Source: Blepharisma japonicum (Eukaryota; Ciliophora; Heterotrichea; Heterotrichida; Blepharismidae). Taken from it: a stretch of DNA of 64,000 bases. Shown here one piece after another: positions 34,700 through 48,400 of the stretch. The notes below the pieces were generated by a model. It saw only the letters and a list, made by a program, of their open reading frames with translations. It made no database searches and was not told the origin of the DNA. The stretch is from contig CATKHK010000011.1 of assembly GCA_949751835.1 (NCBI GenBank), positions 581,490 to 645,489 of the forward strand. The letters run 5' to 3'. A program made the position numbers and the translations under genes. How positions within the stretch are numbered: position 1 is the stretch's first letter; each line of letters begins with the position of its first letter.

Positions 34700-37600
34700 T
34701 TAATAGTAAATATTCTTATTATTTTGATTATTAAGGTCCTTTAGGCTAAATGTCCTTGATGGTGGAAAGTCTTCTTTTGAGTCTTCTTCTAGTAGTGTTG
34801 CAGATCTATTACTTCCACGAGTAAAAACATCTTCTACAACCTCTACTTTTCTATTTTTTTCCTTTGTATGACGGTGGACAATGCCCAAAAACAAATCCCT
34901 CATATCGCTATTCAATGCTTTTTCAAGATCATCATCAATAGGAATACTAGGCACTGGATCATCACCTGGGATAATTGAGAAGAATTTGTCGCCTTCTTTT
35001 ACAATAACATGAGCAGGAGGTTTCTTCTCAAAAATATCGTCACTTAGTCCGTCCAAGACGCGTCTGCTGAATCTCTTCCTCAGGCATGGGATAAGATCAC
35101 TTGCTATTTGAAGATAGGCTCCAAACATTTTTTTTATCCAAAAATTCAAGAAATAGATATTCACTCCACAAATTACAAAGAAAAATACATTTTCTGAAAT
35201 CGAGTCCAAAGAGTCCGTCAAATAGTAAAGGCCGCAGTAGATGGTGACTGACGCAACCATGATTGATCGGAGCTCCATTTTATTTAAAATATCTCCATTA
35301 TAAGGCTTTTTATCATTTTGCAAATATAGACAAAACAAAAGTAGAATCATTACAGTCAATGCCTGGATAGCAGTGGAAATGTTAGCCAAAAATACTGAAC
35401 AGCACACAATCAGAATTTTCCTATATAAAATAATAAATTCCCAATAGTAAGCTCTATATTTATAGCCATTAAAAAGAAATCCGAATTTCAATCTGACACT
35501 GATGGTATCCAAGGCTCTCTTATTTTTCCACAAAAAGAACAAGGAAACAGTTGGAATCCCAATCCCCCATACAATGATAGAAGGAACTGCCACTACCAAA
35601 GAGTAAAAGATATGTGTAGAGTCCCAACATCTGATATCCAGATTGTCCACAAGCCAATATTCTCCGCTATCAATTTCTCTGCAAGAAAAGACTGCAAACA
35701 TTGCTTTCACCAAGTTTGGGTGGAAAAGGAACAGCAAAATGACGATGGTTGAGATTAAATCATTTTTGAAAGTCTTCGCTGAGCGCTTATAAATAGCCAT
35801 TGTTCCCCAGAATAATAATGATATCAATCCAATTACGATTGGGATAAGGCTCATGAGGATCAGCTTGTTGAAATAAACTTGGTCCATGCCTTGTCCAGTG
35901 TCTAAGAAGCAGTCAAAAGAGTAGGCCTGCTCGCTAACAGACCCTGCCTGGCTTTGAACAGAAAAAAGATCCACAACCAGACTAGGCCAAGACAAATCAA
36001 AAGTAGTCATAAGCATAACCATTTGTAAGTAGTTCGCAAAAATTTTGATATAGACTGAGTGAATTGCTTTTGGCTTATAAGCACTGTTTCGGGTCGTTCT
36101 GACCATGACTCCGCACACAATAATAACTATAAGGCAGATCCCTATAACCTTAAATGAATTTGTAACTTCATCAGGGCATTTCCCACACGTATTTGAGCTC
36201 GTTCTTGAATAGCCTGAGGCGCAAGCTTGGCATAAATTTCCTGAGTATCCTGTGCTGCACTCCCCTGTATAAGAGAGACTTGTTGTAGAGTTATAAGCCC
36301 CTCCTAAGCACGCTCCAGAGTTAGGACATGCGATAAAATTATCTGAGTATTTGCTAGATCTCCAATAGCCACTCTGTGGAACCATTGTCCAATTCCCATA
36401 GCAAGTAGCTGAATGTGATGGGCAAGTTAGACATTGGGTGTTACTTGGATCTAAACTATAAAACCCTGAAGAGCAAACTTCGCAGTTAACTCCAACTGTT
36501 GCTTCACCTATGACGCACTCTCTTAGAGAAACCGCAACATCCACAGTGCTGGCGAATGTCGCATCAGGAAGCTTGCTTTGCTTCGAAGTATCAATTCCTG
36601 TAGAAGTCACATAAATTGATACATCGGAGCCTGGCTCAGCAGATACTATAAAACTGGGAAAGTAGTAGACCCCTTTTTCTGCCGTAGCTTTTGTAGTGCC
36701 TGATAACGTTGTTGAGGTAGAATTTGTTGGGTATAATTGAGCAGTGCTTGAACTGTCAGTCAGCACTATATTTCCATAATAATCTACCAGAGCTAATCTT
36801 AGTTCACTGGTCGTTGTCTGTCCTGATGCGATGCCTGATATTGATGTCGCAGTAGGATTATCATCAAGCCTTCTGGTATAGTTCACCAACTTCCCATTTG
36901 CATCTACTGACATCAATTTTATTGCAAATGAAGAAATTTCTGCAGCATAGGAAGCTGCATTGCCTTTAAAAGTATTCCCAGACTCAATAGGACTGATATC
37001 TTCCCAATTGATTCCTCCCCCATTGTATGTTGCAGTGTTGTTAACAAATTTGTTGGATGTCACGTTAAACACGCAGTCTGTATAATCTGTGCAAGCCAAG
37101 TTTATCCCTCCTCCATTTCCTATAGTTGGGATTGACCCTGAAACTGCTTCTGTTGTGGTGGCATTGTTTCCTGTGAATTCTGAGTTGGAAACGTTCAAAT
37201 TAATATTATTTGTATAGATCCCTCCTCCTAAGGATGCTGAGTTGTTATTAAAGTAAGAACTTTTTATAATGTATGGATCTTTGATCCAGGTATCGCTAGA
37301 AGTTGACAAATAAAGGCCTCCACCTGTTTCAGCAGAGTTCATTTCGAAGGTACAGCCAGTTATGGAGACCGTCTCACAAGATATGCAAGCAAGTACACCT
37401 CCATTAGTGCCGACTCCATTGTAGAACTGAGAGCTTTCTAGCTTCACTGAGTTCATTTTGGAGCCATAAATGGCACCCCATTTGTAGTTCCTCATCACAG
37501 TTTTGTAAACTTCAAGGTCGCTCTCATATGAATTGATGACTCCTCCTACATCTTTACTGTAGGAGTCTGTTAAATAACTATTTTTAATAGTCAAAACGCT

Positions 37601-40600
37601 GCTGGAGTATGCTAAGATTGCTCCACCTCCTCCTGTGGTCGCATTAGATCTGGTAAAAGTGCAATTGTCCATTGTTATTGTGCTGGAAATTGAAAAAATA
37701 GCCCCAGCTGAGCTTGAGCTGACTCCATCCGTGAAGGTAGAGTTGTACATGTCCACCTCGCTCTGGGTTGTGGCATAAATGAAGCTTCCCTGGTCCCCAC
37801 TTTGGCTATAAAACCTTGAATTCGAAATTGTTGCATCAGAAAGCGTCAAAAGTATTCCAGGTGTTATTGAAGTAGCTGTATTTTTGTACACAGTAGATGT
37901 GTCAATGGTGATAGAAGAGTCAAGAAGGGCAATTGAAGCCTGATTAGAAGAGCTGTTTTCATGGATAGTTGAGTTCTTAAGAAGAGAACTTGTAGAAGAG
38001 GAGCCCAGCATATAAATGGCTGCTCCCTTATCAGTGCATTTGTTTTGGTATATGAAAGAATTGGTAATGTTAAAGTAAGATCTTTGCTCATTAAAGATAG
38101 CCCCTCCTGAACCTCCTGCTGAATTTTCTTCAAATGTACAGTTTAGACAGTAAAATTTAGATGCTGAGCCTGATGAAACGGCCCCACCATCCTGAGTTGC
38201 AGTGTTAGATGAAAAATATGTGTTGGTGCATTTAACAATTGACGCGTCAAGCAATTTTATTCCTCCAGACGCTTTCCCCGCATTATTTTTGATCACTGAA
38301 TCTAAGTCTGTTCAATAATCGTAGTCCATTCAAACTGGTATGCCAGTATTTGATGAGAATGTGCATGAATCAGTCTCAATGTGGGAGTAGACATCTGAAT
38401 TTGTCATATAAAGCACAGCAGCTCCTGAGTTTGAAGTAAATTTAGTGGTCTTCATAAAGGTCTTGCAAGTTATAAGATCGCTTTCAGATGCAGTTTCCAA
38501 ATATATTCCTGATGCTACTCTTCCGATATTTGAGGTAAACTCGCAATTTTCTATATTAAAAATCCCAGAAGCAAATAGAAATGAAAGGGTGCCTGAACTT
38601 GTAGCATTGTTTTTAGAAAAAGTAGTAGATTTAATTGTAGAAGTTTTGTAATCATAAATCTTTAGAGAACTGCCCAAATAAATTGCAGAGCCATAACTAC
38701 CTGTATTCTCAGTGAAACTACAAGCTTCCACATTGAATATAATTGAATTATATACAGCTCCTGAATTGTCAAAGTACATTCCGCCTCCATAATTAGAGCC
38801 CAAGTTATTAGAAAAAGTGCATGAGACAGCTGTGACTGTTATTCTTCCTGTCACAATCTGCTGGATGCAAACTCCTCCACCAATTTTGTAGGCAGTATTA
38901 TTTTTAAAGGTATTATCGTACATATAAAGATATACCCCTGCAAAGAAGATTCCACCTCCACTTGTGCCTATATTAGAGTCAAAAGTAGTTTCGTTAATTG
39001 TCAGGTTTAGCGCACTTCCGTCTGCACAGACAGCCCCGTACCCTGTCTCTGCTAGGTTTTCATTAGTCTTTATGGTGCAGCTCATTATATGAGTTTCGTT
39101 GCCTCCACTTATATACAGCGCAGCTGGGTATTTTGTTGACTTTCCCACATTCCCACTGATGGTCACATCCTTGAAAACATTGATGTCTGAGTTTGATACA
39201 AGCACATATGGCGTTGAAGAGTATGCGAGACTACCTGCTATTTTCGATGAAACTATCGTAAAATTGGTCATAGTGCTCATTGAAGCCAATGAAGTGAAAT
39301 CTAGAAATGCAGGGGAAGCTGAAAGAGTCTTTAAATACATATTGCTGTTGTCTTTTCAAGGCTGGAAGACCAAGGTATTTACAGTGCTGTTTGTTGCCCC
39401 ATTTGAGGTTATTTGTATGTCATCCATATATAGATTCACAAGCTTGGTGAAATCCCAAAGTCCAGAGCCGCCAGAATTGTTGTTATCAAAAGTGAGGGTT
39501 TTCCAGTAAAATGTTCGCTGCCTTTGGAAAGCATTGACTTTCCCATTTGAAGTGCTTACAGCAGCTGTTTGCCCATATATATATCTATCTTGCACAACAC
39601 TATTCGAAATATAAATTAGTGGGCCTTTTTCTACACCATTATACTTAATCTCAACGTTATTTCAGTTAATATTTTGCAGCTCAGTTTGGTATACAGCTGC
39701 AAAAAGCCCATAATTAACACCATAATTATACATAAATGTTGAGCCTGTAATGGTTACATGGTCCATCAAATAATCAGTTATTTCTTTCTTAGAGTTGACA
39801 TCAGAGTTCAGCTGCAAATTCGAAGTTTTTAAGTAAATTAAAGAAGAGTACATATAATTGTAGGAGAAAGTGCAAGAGTCAATAGTAAGTGACTTAAATA
39901 TTTCTAGGTAAATTAAAGAGTCATCTACAGAATTAGCTGCAGAATAGACTGCGTTGTTTTCGAAATTGATACTTTTAAAAGAAATGGTTTGGCTTCGTGG
40001 AGATCTAAGAAAGCCTTTCAAAGTTAAGGATGATGAGTACTCAAAACCGTTATTAATTCTTGTGACACTGCCAGTGTTATAAGTAAAATTGCCACAGCCA
40101 TAGGAATAAGAGCTTGCACTTTGCACACAGTCTTTGAAGAGAATTACAGCAGATCCAGATGCAGGATTATTACGAATATTGTCAAAGTAAGTGCTAGTGA
40201 AATCTAAGTTTCCTCCGTTATTTTGAATGATTGAATTGAGTTCCATTCTTCAGTTGTTAAATTTGACAGTGTTCAGGATTAAAGTAGTTCCTGAAGTTAC
40301 TTCAATCAAATTTATATTGTGATATTTTTGACACTGCGACGAGTCTGCAAAATCGGTTATTACGTTTCCCTGATCATCTTTATATGAACCGTCATACTGT
40401 TTAGTAACTGTAGGACAATACGAACAGGAGCCTCCTAAGCAGCTGTTTTTCCCATGAGCCCACTGGTCTCCGTCGAAAATTACATTGGCTATCGTAAGAG
40501 ACTGAGTGTTTTGAGTTGTAATTGTCAAAAGATTTCAGTCCACTTTGGGCTTGAGATACACAATGGCATTGTTTTCAGTCATTATGATGAGACTCTTCCT

Positions 40601-42175
40601 GACAGTTTGCGAGTTATAAGGTTTTGCAGTGTCTGGGGCAACAACTGACATAGGGTTTGTTGTGTTCAGTTGAGTCAAATAATGAACTCCGTCCCCATCA
40701 TTATTCAAATAGACAACTGCGTAAGCACTATTGATGGCAGTTAGCGCCAAGGCTAAAGACTCAAAAGGATTCGATTGAGTTCCGTCTCCTCCTAGTGCAT
40801 CTGTTGAGCCCAGTGTTGTCACATAGTAATGCTTAGGGTTTGCATAGCTTGAGGTGTCAGCTGAGGGGAGACACAAGGGATAATTAAGTGAAGAAATATA
40901 ATTAACACTATAGCCAACAGGGCAAGTTTGCAAGCAATAGCCGTAAAACTGATAAGAGTTTGTAAAATCGCACTTGTAGCATTGCCCTTGGTTTGTCCCG
41001 TAGCACTTCAGGCACTTTGTATCTGCACAATGATTCATGCTTTCAGGACTGCAGGATGCCCAAGAGTAGGCACAGTTTTTATTGTCACAGTCTTGCTGAG
41101 TGCATGTGTCATAGCCTGCTAATAGCATAGTGCCACTACACTTTCCATCGCTTGTACAATCAGATAATTTCCTCACAGTTGTTAAATCGTTATTAATAAG
41201 CTGCGCATGCATATGGAAGAGCTGGTTAGTTGCCTCTGTGCAATGCTTTGAAGAATCTGAGCTAAACTGATCATATAAGCAGTCTCCAACTAAACAATTT
41301 TCATTGCATTGCCCATATATATCGTTTGTGCAGGAAGAAGTGCATCGGCAGTCCTTGGCGTCCCATTGGCAATTCGAATTATAGCATTTAGAATCACAGT
41401 TTCCGTTACCTATCATGTTGTTAAAGCAACCACTCGCACAGTCTCCACATTTACCATTATCATAACTACAGTCAGAGTTATCACATTCTGAATCACAAAC
41501 ACTATTAGTTAGCTTATCTGAATTGCAACCTGGTGAGCAGTCGCAATCTTTGTTATCTCAATTGCAGGCTGAATTATAGCACTCACTATTGCAGACTCCA
41601 TCATTGATCATGTAGGAATAGCAGCCAGTAGAACAAACTTGTGTTGAGCAATCTCCGAAGTCGTAATTGCAAGATGCAGTGTTACATACACTATCGCATG
41701 TGCCATCTCCGAGCTTCGAAGAAGTGCATCCAGTGCTGCATTCCGCACAATAACTTTGACCATAATAGCATGTATCTGTATTACAATTATCATAGCAGTA
41801 GCTTCCAAGCATATAGCTATAGCCTACTTATGACTTACAGTATTGGCCACAGTAGCCGCAGTCTCCTAAATCATACCCACACTCAGCTATATTGCAAGAA
41901 CTGTCACAGTAGCCATCTCCAAGGTCGCTGGGATCGCATCCATTATAATAAACGCAACTTTCATAGCAGTCTGATGTTGAGAAATCGTAATCTCCTGATG
42001 AAGTTGCAGAATCTCAATTACAAAAGGAATACATGCAGCCTGTGTCGCAATATCCATCTCCTTTCTAAATCTAAATTACATATGAACTTGGACACCAGTT
42101 CTCGTTGCACGTTATACTCTTTGAGCTTGAACTAGAAAAAGAAAAGCAGGTAAGTATCAGCAGAAGTTGTAACAT
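34700..42175 (-). CDS. Giant LNR / beta-helix / TRP-like membrane protein, copy 3
   Basis: The protein is 2481 aa with TGA=Trp and two 15-nt introns (42065-42079 and 41824-41838). It has a signal peptide with a Ser run, LNR-type repeats (KLGDGTCDSVCNTASCNYDFGDC-like, MIGNGNCDSKC), CLKCYGTNQGQCYKCD, the beta-helix entry (YYVTTLGSTDALGGDGT), a long Pmp-like repeat region, GEATVGVNCEVCSSGFYSL, about nine membrane helices with RLKFGFLFNGYK and YYWEFIILYRKIL, and a longer cytosolic tail with a Ser/acidic end. The second intron restores a cysteine (TGC) across the splice and shortens the third LNR-like unit relative to paralogs. It is more diverged than copies 1 and 2, and its longest TGA-free frame (38296-34700) spans the repeat region, the Cys block and the membrane part. 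Confidence 0.93.
41824..41838 (-). other. Second 15-nt intron GTAAGTCATAAGTAG, unique to copy 3
   Basis: It splits the codon for a Cys (T|GC) after CGYCGQY. Splicing joins it to YSYMLGSYCYDNC, matching the LNR pattern of paralogs. The paralogs have coding sequence, not an intron, here. Confidence 0.82.
42065..42079 (-). other. First 15-nt intron GTAATTTAGATTTAG
   Basis: It lies at the conserved position after CPSSY and before KGDGYCD. It carries an internal TAG and a terminal TAG in the reading frame. Confidence 0.92.
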
Positions 42176-42954
42176 TTTTATTATTATAATAGAAAAAGAA
42201 AATTTAAACTTATTAGAAATTTATGAATTATAAAAGAATCAGAAAGATAAAAATTGTTTATGATTAATTAATTGCTTATAGATCCTTTCGAATTTCAAGT
42301 TATTTCATTAAGTAATAAATAAAATCAGTATAAGCTTGAATTTCAATATAATATTCAGGATTCTCGTGCTGATGATTTAATTTTATTAAAAAACGGACAT
42401 CATTGAATGTAATAAAATTAGTAACTGCAAAACATTAGAAAAATGCTTATAAATGAGATTAATATATTGTTACTCGAAAAGTCAACTAAAATATTTTTTG
42501 GTTCATTTGAAATTAGTAAAGGGAGAAGAGAAATTGATCAGCTAAAAATATCAGTCCTTCTTTAATAGAAACGGACTATTTTTCATAATTTATAACGCTT
42601 TATAATTTTGTAACCCATTTTTGGCCTAAATATGAAGTCAGACTTCGTCAAGAATTTTATTGATAATAAAAACTCAGACTTTTGGTAAATGAAATCATTC
42701 TTCTAAGTGAGCATTATAAAAACCAAATAAACTCGGTAAAAATATATTTAAATAAAGTTATGATATCTGAAAGTCTCGTCAGCCATTCTTCAAGTTGAAA
42801 TATTATTCATAAGAACTTGAGCTTGTGAGGATTTCTTTTGATACAAGTGTTGCTTTTAATTTTGGTATGCTGATCTGATAGCCTACTCTTATTTAAGGCT
42901 CATAGATCTATGCTCTAAAGATAAATTTGAAATGCTCTCTTCTATATAAAAATA
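42176..42954. promoter_or_regulatory. Divergent promoter region
   Basis: This spacer of 779 bp separates copy 3 (minus strand) and the DENN gene (plus strand), which are transcribed away from each other. It must hold both promoters. No conserved element is identified and no gene is seen. Confidence 0.4.
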
Positions 42955-45346
42955 ATGGAAAAGCTATTCAGAGAAGAAAACTCACCGCCGATCAGGCTTA
43001 TAAATTCCATTGCCATTCTTGGCCTTCAAGTAAAATCCTTAAGAAGTAATCATCAAATAGACATCCTCATCGAAGGAAAAACCTCAGGAGTTCCTGAAGT
43101 CATTCTCCAACTTCCTCCAACTTCCAAAGCCATCTCTCCAGGACAGATCAACGTAATTTTAATTTCAGATGATTTTCACCAGCCGCACTGTAGACTTAGA
43201 AACTGTTCAAAATCTCCCAAAATTCTTTTCCACAACAATTACTAATGAGAAAGGCGTCTTTACTCATATGCACTGCTTAATTACATACGAAAAAATCTCC
43301 CCAACCATCATTGAGAAGTCAAAAAGCCGACTCAATAAAAACGGGCTCTTGAATTTTGTTCCACGCAACGAGCGATCCAAGTTCCTCAAAGAAAACGGGC
43401 CATCTTATTACGTGCCGGTAGCTTTATGCATCATGACACATAGCAATTATATTGATTTATTCAGAAACATTTTAGAGTCTCTATATCTTCACATATCAGA
43501 AATCTGTCAAGAAGAAAATCCTGATATAAGTTCTTTATTAGCAAGCAGTGAATTTATGAAGACTTGCCTGTTTTTATTGAATGATACCATAATCCCACCA
43601 AATGATATACAGATTTCTCTGAAAGTAGGCAAAGATAATATTCCAGTTCCAATAGAATATGAAAGCAGGCTTCCTCATAACGAAAGCTGTGTAGCAGTTT
43701 TAATTGATTTAATTGATATAAGAAATGTTATAGAGTTCTGGGAAAGCATTTTGCTCAATAAGCACGCATTTTTAGTGTCATGCAATGAGTACTTGCTCTA
43801 CTTGGTTCTAGAAGCTTATAAAATTTTGTTGTTCCCGATGAAATGGAGCTTAAGCTACATTCCAGTTATGCCCGTGCATGATGTCGACTACATGGAAATT
43901 CCAACACCAATTTTAATAGGAATTAATAGCAATGTGATTAGTGTAGAAGAAGCAAAAAGAGCAGATAGCGATGCAACAATCCTGGATATTGACTCAAACA
44001 TCTTGTACACTTCAGAAAAACCCTTGCTGTGTGATTGTGTCAAATCTAAAATTTCCAAAAAAATCCAGCTAGCCAAAGCTTATTACTATGTGAACAGAAA
44101 CCGATTGAACACGTTTAGAATGCATAGTCTGGAGCAAAATTTAGAAGATAACCAATATGTTTCTACTGCCAAAAAGCTTCTTTCCACTCCAGAAGGCCCA
44201 GAGAGAGATGAAATTTTTGTCAGCTTGATTCGACATGCATTTTTCAAAGAATTCGTTATCGGAATTGGAAAGTTTTCTGACTATTTATCATATAGAACGA
44301 TGAAAAAAGAATACGAAATGCAAAAAGACTTATTCCTCCAAGAGGTAAAGACATGTGAAACATGCACAATGAAAGAGTTTTGGAAACAGTTTTTGGACTC
44401 TGTCACCTTTATGCAGTTTCTTGATTATTACGAAAAATTCGATGATTCTTCACAGCAGCGGTTTTGTAGAATCGTGCATGACATGAACATAAGGTCATAT
44501 GAATATTTTTCAAAATCCAACTGCTATGAGCTTCTCTTGGCTTCTGAAATATCTCCAAGAGAGCTGTATGAGCAAGTAGAAGGAGCAATCAATAGCTTTG
44601 AAGCCAAAACCTCACAGGAGAAGTTCATCAAGTGCTCAGCCACAGAAATGATTGAGGCAATCAAAGAAAAGATATTCAAGCACGACATGGACTATGGCAG
44701 AGTAGATATTAATGAAGGCAGAAAGAGATCAAAAAGCTTGATAGTAGGGTCGTCGCCAATGAGCAATTTGGAAATGAATTTCACTGATGTTTACTACGGA
44801 GAGTTCGGCATCATACAAGTGATGGATGCTTTGATGGCTCCTCTCACCAGGGCACAGTTCAGAAGTATTGGGACCAGCGAAAAGCAAATCTTCTCAAAAC
44901 TTGAGGCAAACAAGGATAATTGGCAGCCTCTCGTGCTCAAATTTCTATTCAGCTTGAGAAAAAACAAGAAAAACTGGGACGCATATAAGCTGCTAGATAT
45001 TTGCTTTTTAATCAATAAGGCAGACTCTACTAAACTCCCGAAAAGACTTACTGCAAATATTATAGAGAAAGCTTATAACAGCAGTCCAACAATTATTTAT
45101 GACTTACTGAACTCGGATCTAATGGATGGAGAATTAAGAAAACTAGCTGAAGCTTATCGAAAGGCAAGAGAAGAAAAGACAGTCAACTTCGCTGACACTG
45201 TATCCACAATTGAGAGAACTCCTGATTTTCTCTCTGTAGGTCCTGACACAAGCAGGATGAGAAAATCACTTTTGCGCAGCCAAACTGTAGGAGCCAATGC
45301 AGATGAAGAGCGAAAAGAGTTTGAGTTCTCAAAGAGGAAAAGATAA
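42955..45346 (+). CDS. DENN-domain protein (probable Rab GEF)
   Basis: The protein is 791 aa from two exons (42955-43152 and 43169-45346) joined by a 16-nt intron. The N-terminal uDENN part (residues about 8-110) leads into a central cDENN core at about residues 235-315. This has the typical ESILLNKHAFLVSCNEYLL, LLFPMKWSLSYIPVMP and MEIPTPILIGIN pattern of the family, followed by a dDENN-like helical part (about 380-480). The C-terminal 300 residues are helical and charged, with no domain I recognise. DENN proteins activate Rab GTPases in membrane traffic by exchanging GDP for GTP; the Rab partner is unknown. The gene converges with copy 4 to its right, with only 60 bp between the two stop codons. 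Confidence 0.88.
43153..43168 (+). other. 16-nt intron GTAATTTTAATTTCAG
   Basis: Its removal joins ...ISPGQIN to MIFTSRTVDLET in one frame and continues the uDENN domain. The two exon frames differ by one base, exactly compensated by 16 nt. Confidence 0.92.
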
Positions 45347-45406
45347 TTTATTACATGCTTAATACTTAGAATATATTTATCAATTTTCTCAAGCCCATAA
45401 GCAACT

Positions 45407-48400
45407 CTATTGAGTTAAATGAGCATAAGAAACCTCTTCACTATCCTCTGCCACTGTGGAGCAATTTAATTTCTTTCTTTCTATGTCATTTTTCAGCACT
45501 CTCTTAAAAATCTCTTTCATATCAAGGCTAACCACTTCGCAGCCATCAGTACTGATTGGCTCAATTGGCATCCCATCTTCAGTGGGGACCACAGAGAACA
45601 TCTTTTTGCCCCATCTTCTGGTCACATATTTAGGCTTGCGCTTTTCAAATAGCTCATCGTCAAATCCATCAGAACTCTGAGCCCATTTGTGCTTAAGCCA
45701 AGGAATTAGAGTAACGGCCTTTCGGAATCCTACTGCAAACATTTTGAAAAGTCAATAATAAAGGAAGTATAAATTTGCGAAAACTATTATTGCAAAAAGC
45801 ACAATTTTCGTGCTCTCATCCAATACGCCCGTTAAATAATAAAGCCCACAATAAATGGTTATTGAAGCAACCAGGACCGCTCTAAATTCCATTTTATTTA
45901 AAACTGCACCAATGTATGGCTTGTTTTCATTTTGAATGTACAAGCAGACCAGTAGGAGAATCATGACAGTTAAAGCTTGGATGTCTGGAGAGATATTTCC
46001 TAAAAAGATAGAGATAGTGCAAATTAGGATTTTTCTATATAAAATCACGAATTCCCAATAGTAGCACTTTCTTCTATAACCGTTAAATAGAAAACCAAAC
46101 CTCAGTCTGGCACTGATTGAGTCCAGCTTTTTTCTCATCCTCCATATGAAAAATAGAGAAACAGCAGGAATGCCAATTCCCCAAGCAATAATAGAAGGTA
46201 TGACCACAGAAAAGACATAAAACATGTGCTCATCGTCCCAGCATCTTATATCTAAGTTATTGACCAGCCAATATTCTCCTGATTCAATTTGCTTGCAGGA
46301 GAGCGCACCAAACATCATTTTGATGAGATTTGGATGAATCATGAAAAAGAGGATGACATATGTCGAAATTATGTCGTTTTTAAATGACGGCATAGAATGC
46401 TTCAGCATAGCATAGATTCCTCAATAGAAAATTGTGCCTAAAATCATAATAATAGGGACAACACTCATTATTACCACTTTATTGAAATAAATTTGAGCCT
46501 GGCCCTGTCCTGAATCTAAAAAGCAGTCGAAAGAAAACACTTGGTAGCTTACAGATCCTGCGTTGGCTTGAACCCTTAATAATTCAGCAACGCTATCAGG
46601 CCATGCAAGATCGAAAGTGGACGTGAGCATGATGATTTGTAAATAATTTACAAAAATCTTTATGTAGACTGACTCCATAGATTTAGGCTTGTAAGCACTG
46701 CTTCGAGTTGTGCTTACCATAATAGCACAAATTATAATTGCAGCTACCATGATCCCAACAATTCGAAGAGAATTTAGGAGTGGATCTGGACAAACCGCAC
46801 AAGTATTTGTAGAGGTCCTTGAATATCCGATGGAGCAAGCCTGGCATAAGTTTCCTTCATAGCCTTCACAGCAAAGCCCGGAATAGGAAATATTGGGATA
46901 TGGGGGCGAGCCTAGGCAAGAGGATGGGTTGGGGCACTTCCAGAAGTTATCAGTCAGGTTGTTTGATCTTCAATATCCAGCCTTAGGTGCAATCAAGAAA
47001 CCTCCATAACAATTCATCTTATCCTCACATGATTTACAGTGATCTCTTGTTGGATCTAGGCTGTATGATCCATTGGCACATATTTGGCAGCTTTTGGCAA
47101 GAGTGATTTCTCCAATTTCACAATCACGCAAAATCACATTCACACTAATGATAGGAACTTCTGTAATATTCATAGAAGCCTTTTTAATTTTTGTTTCATC
47201 GATCCCATCAGTCGAAACTAGAATAGAAACATTTGTACCAGGCTTTGCGGAAACTACAAAGGAGTCAAAATAGTAAAGGCCTTGCACTGCTGTAACTTTT
47301 GTAACACCAGAAAGTGTGGTCGAAGTTGTATCTTTCGCTGATAATTCAGCTACGCTCACACTGTCAGTTGATACAATATGCCCGTATGGATCTATTAATG
47401 CAAGCAATATAGGGCTTGTCGTCACTTGCCCAGGGGCAATACTTTCTAATTCAAGAGTTTCTGAAGCATCTTCTAGGTCACGGTTGCTACATTCTAAGCT
47501 GCCATTTTTAGATAAAGCCACCATTTTAACTGCAAAAGATGAAATATCATCTCCATATCTAGCACTATTATCAATAAAAATATTGCAATCAGCAATAGGC
47601 ATGATATCATCTCAATTTATAGCTCCTCCGTTGCATGATGCAATATTTTTGCAAAAAGAGTTCTTTGATATATCAAACACACAATCCTTGAAATCTTTAC
47701 ATGCAATGTTAATAGCTCCTCCGCATCCTTGACTTGGAATAATTCCTGTGTTGGATTCTAGCATGGCAGTAGAGTTATTGTTCATGAAATCCGAAAACGA
47801 AACATTTAAACTGATATTGTCTGTATAAATTGCTCCACCCATAGAAGCAATATTATTGTGGAAAGTAGATCTGACGATGGTATAGGGATTTCCTATTGAA
47901 ACATCAGCTGATGTGGTCAAATAAATAGCACCTCCATGATAAGCGAAGTTATTTGTAAATAAACTCTCAGTAATATCTACTAAACCACATTGAGAGCAAA
48001 ATAATGCCCCGCCATAGGTCGCATTCCCATTAGCAAAAGTAGAGCTAGAGATAGCCACTGTATACATTTTCGAAGCTGATATTGCTCCACTGTAGAAAGT
48101 GTCGAAATGAGAATCAGAAATCATTAGATCGCTCTCATAGCATCATATAACCCCTCCTAGATCTGAACTAAAGGAATTTTTAAAAACTGTATTTTCTATT
48201 ACTAGAGAGCTACTTGAATAAGACATTATAGCCCCACCACCGCCGTTTTTAGCATGACTTTCTTCAAAATAACTACTTTCAATAGTAATGCTACTAGAAA
48301 TAGAATATATGGCTCCTGCTGAGCTATAGCTTATACCATTAACAAAGGAGCTGCTTGAAATTTCGACAATACTTTGAGTTGTAGCATACAAAAAGCTACC

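Noticed and set aside
41641-42135. 164-codon plus-strand open frame
   Set aside because: Antisense of the LNR repeats of giant copy 3; overlaps its two introns and start.
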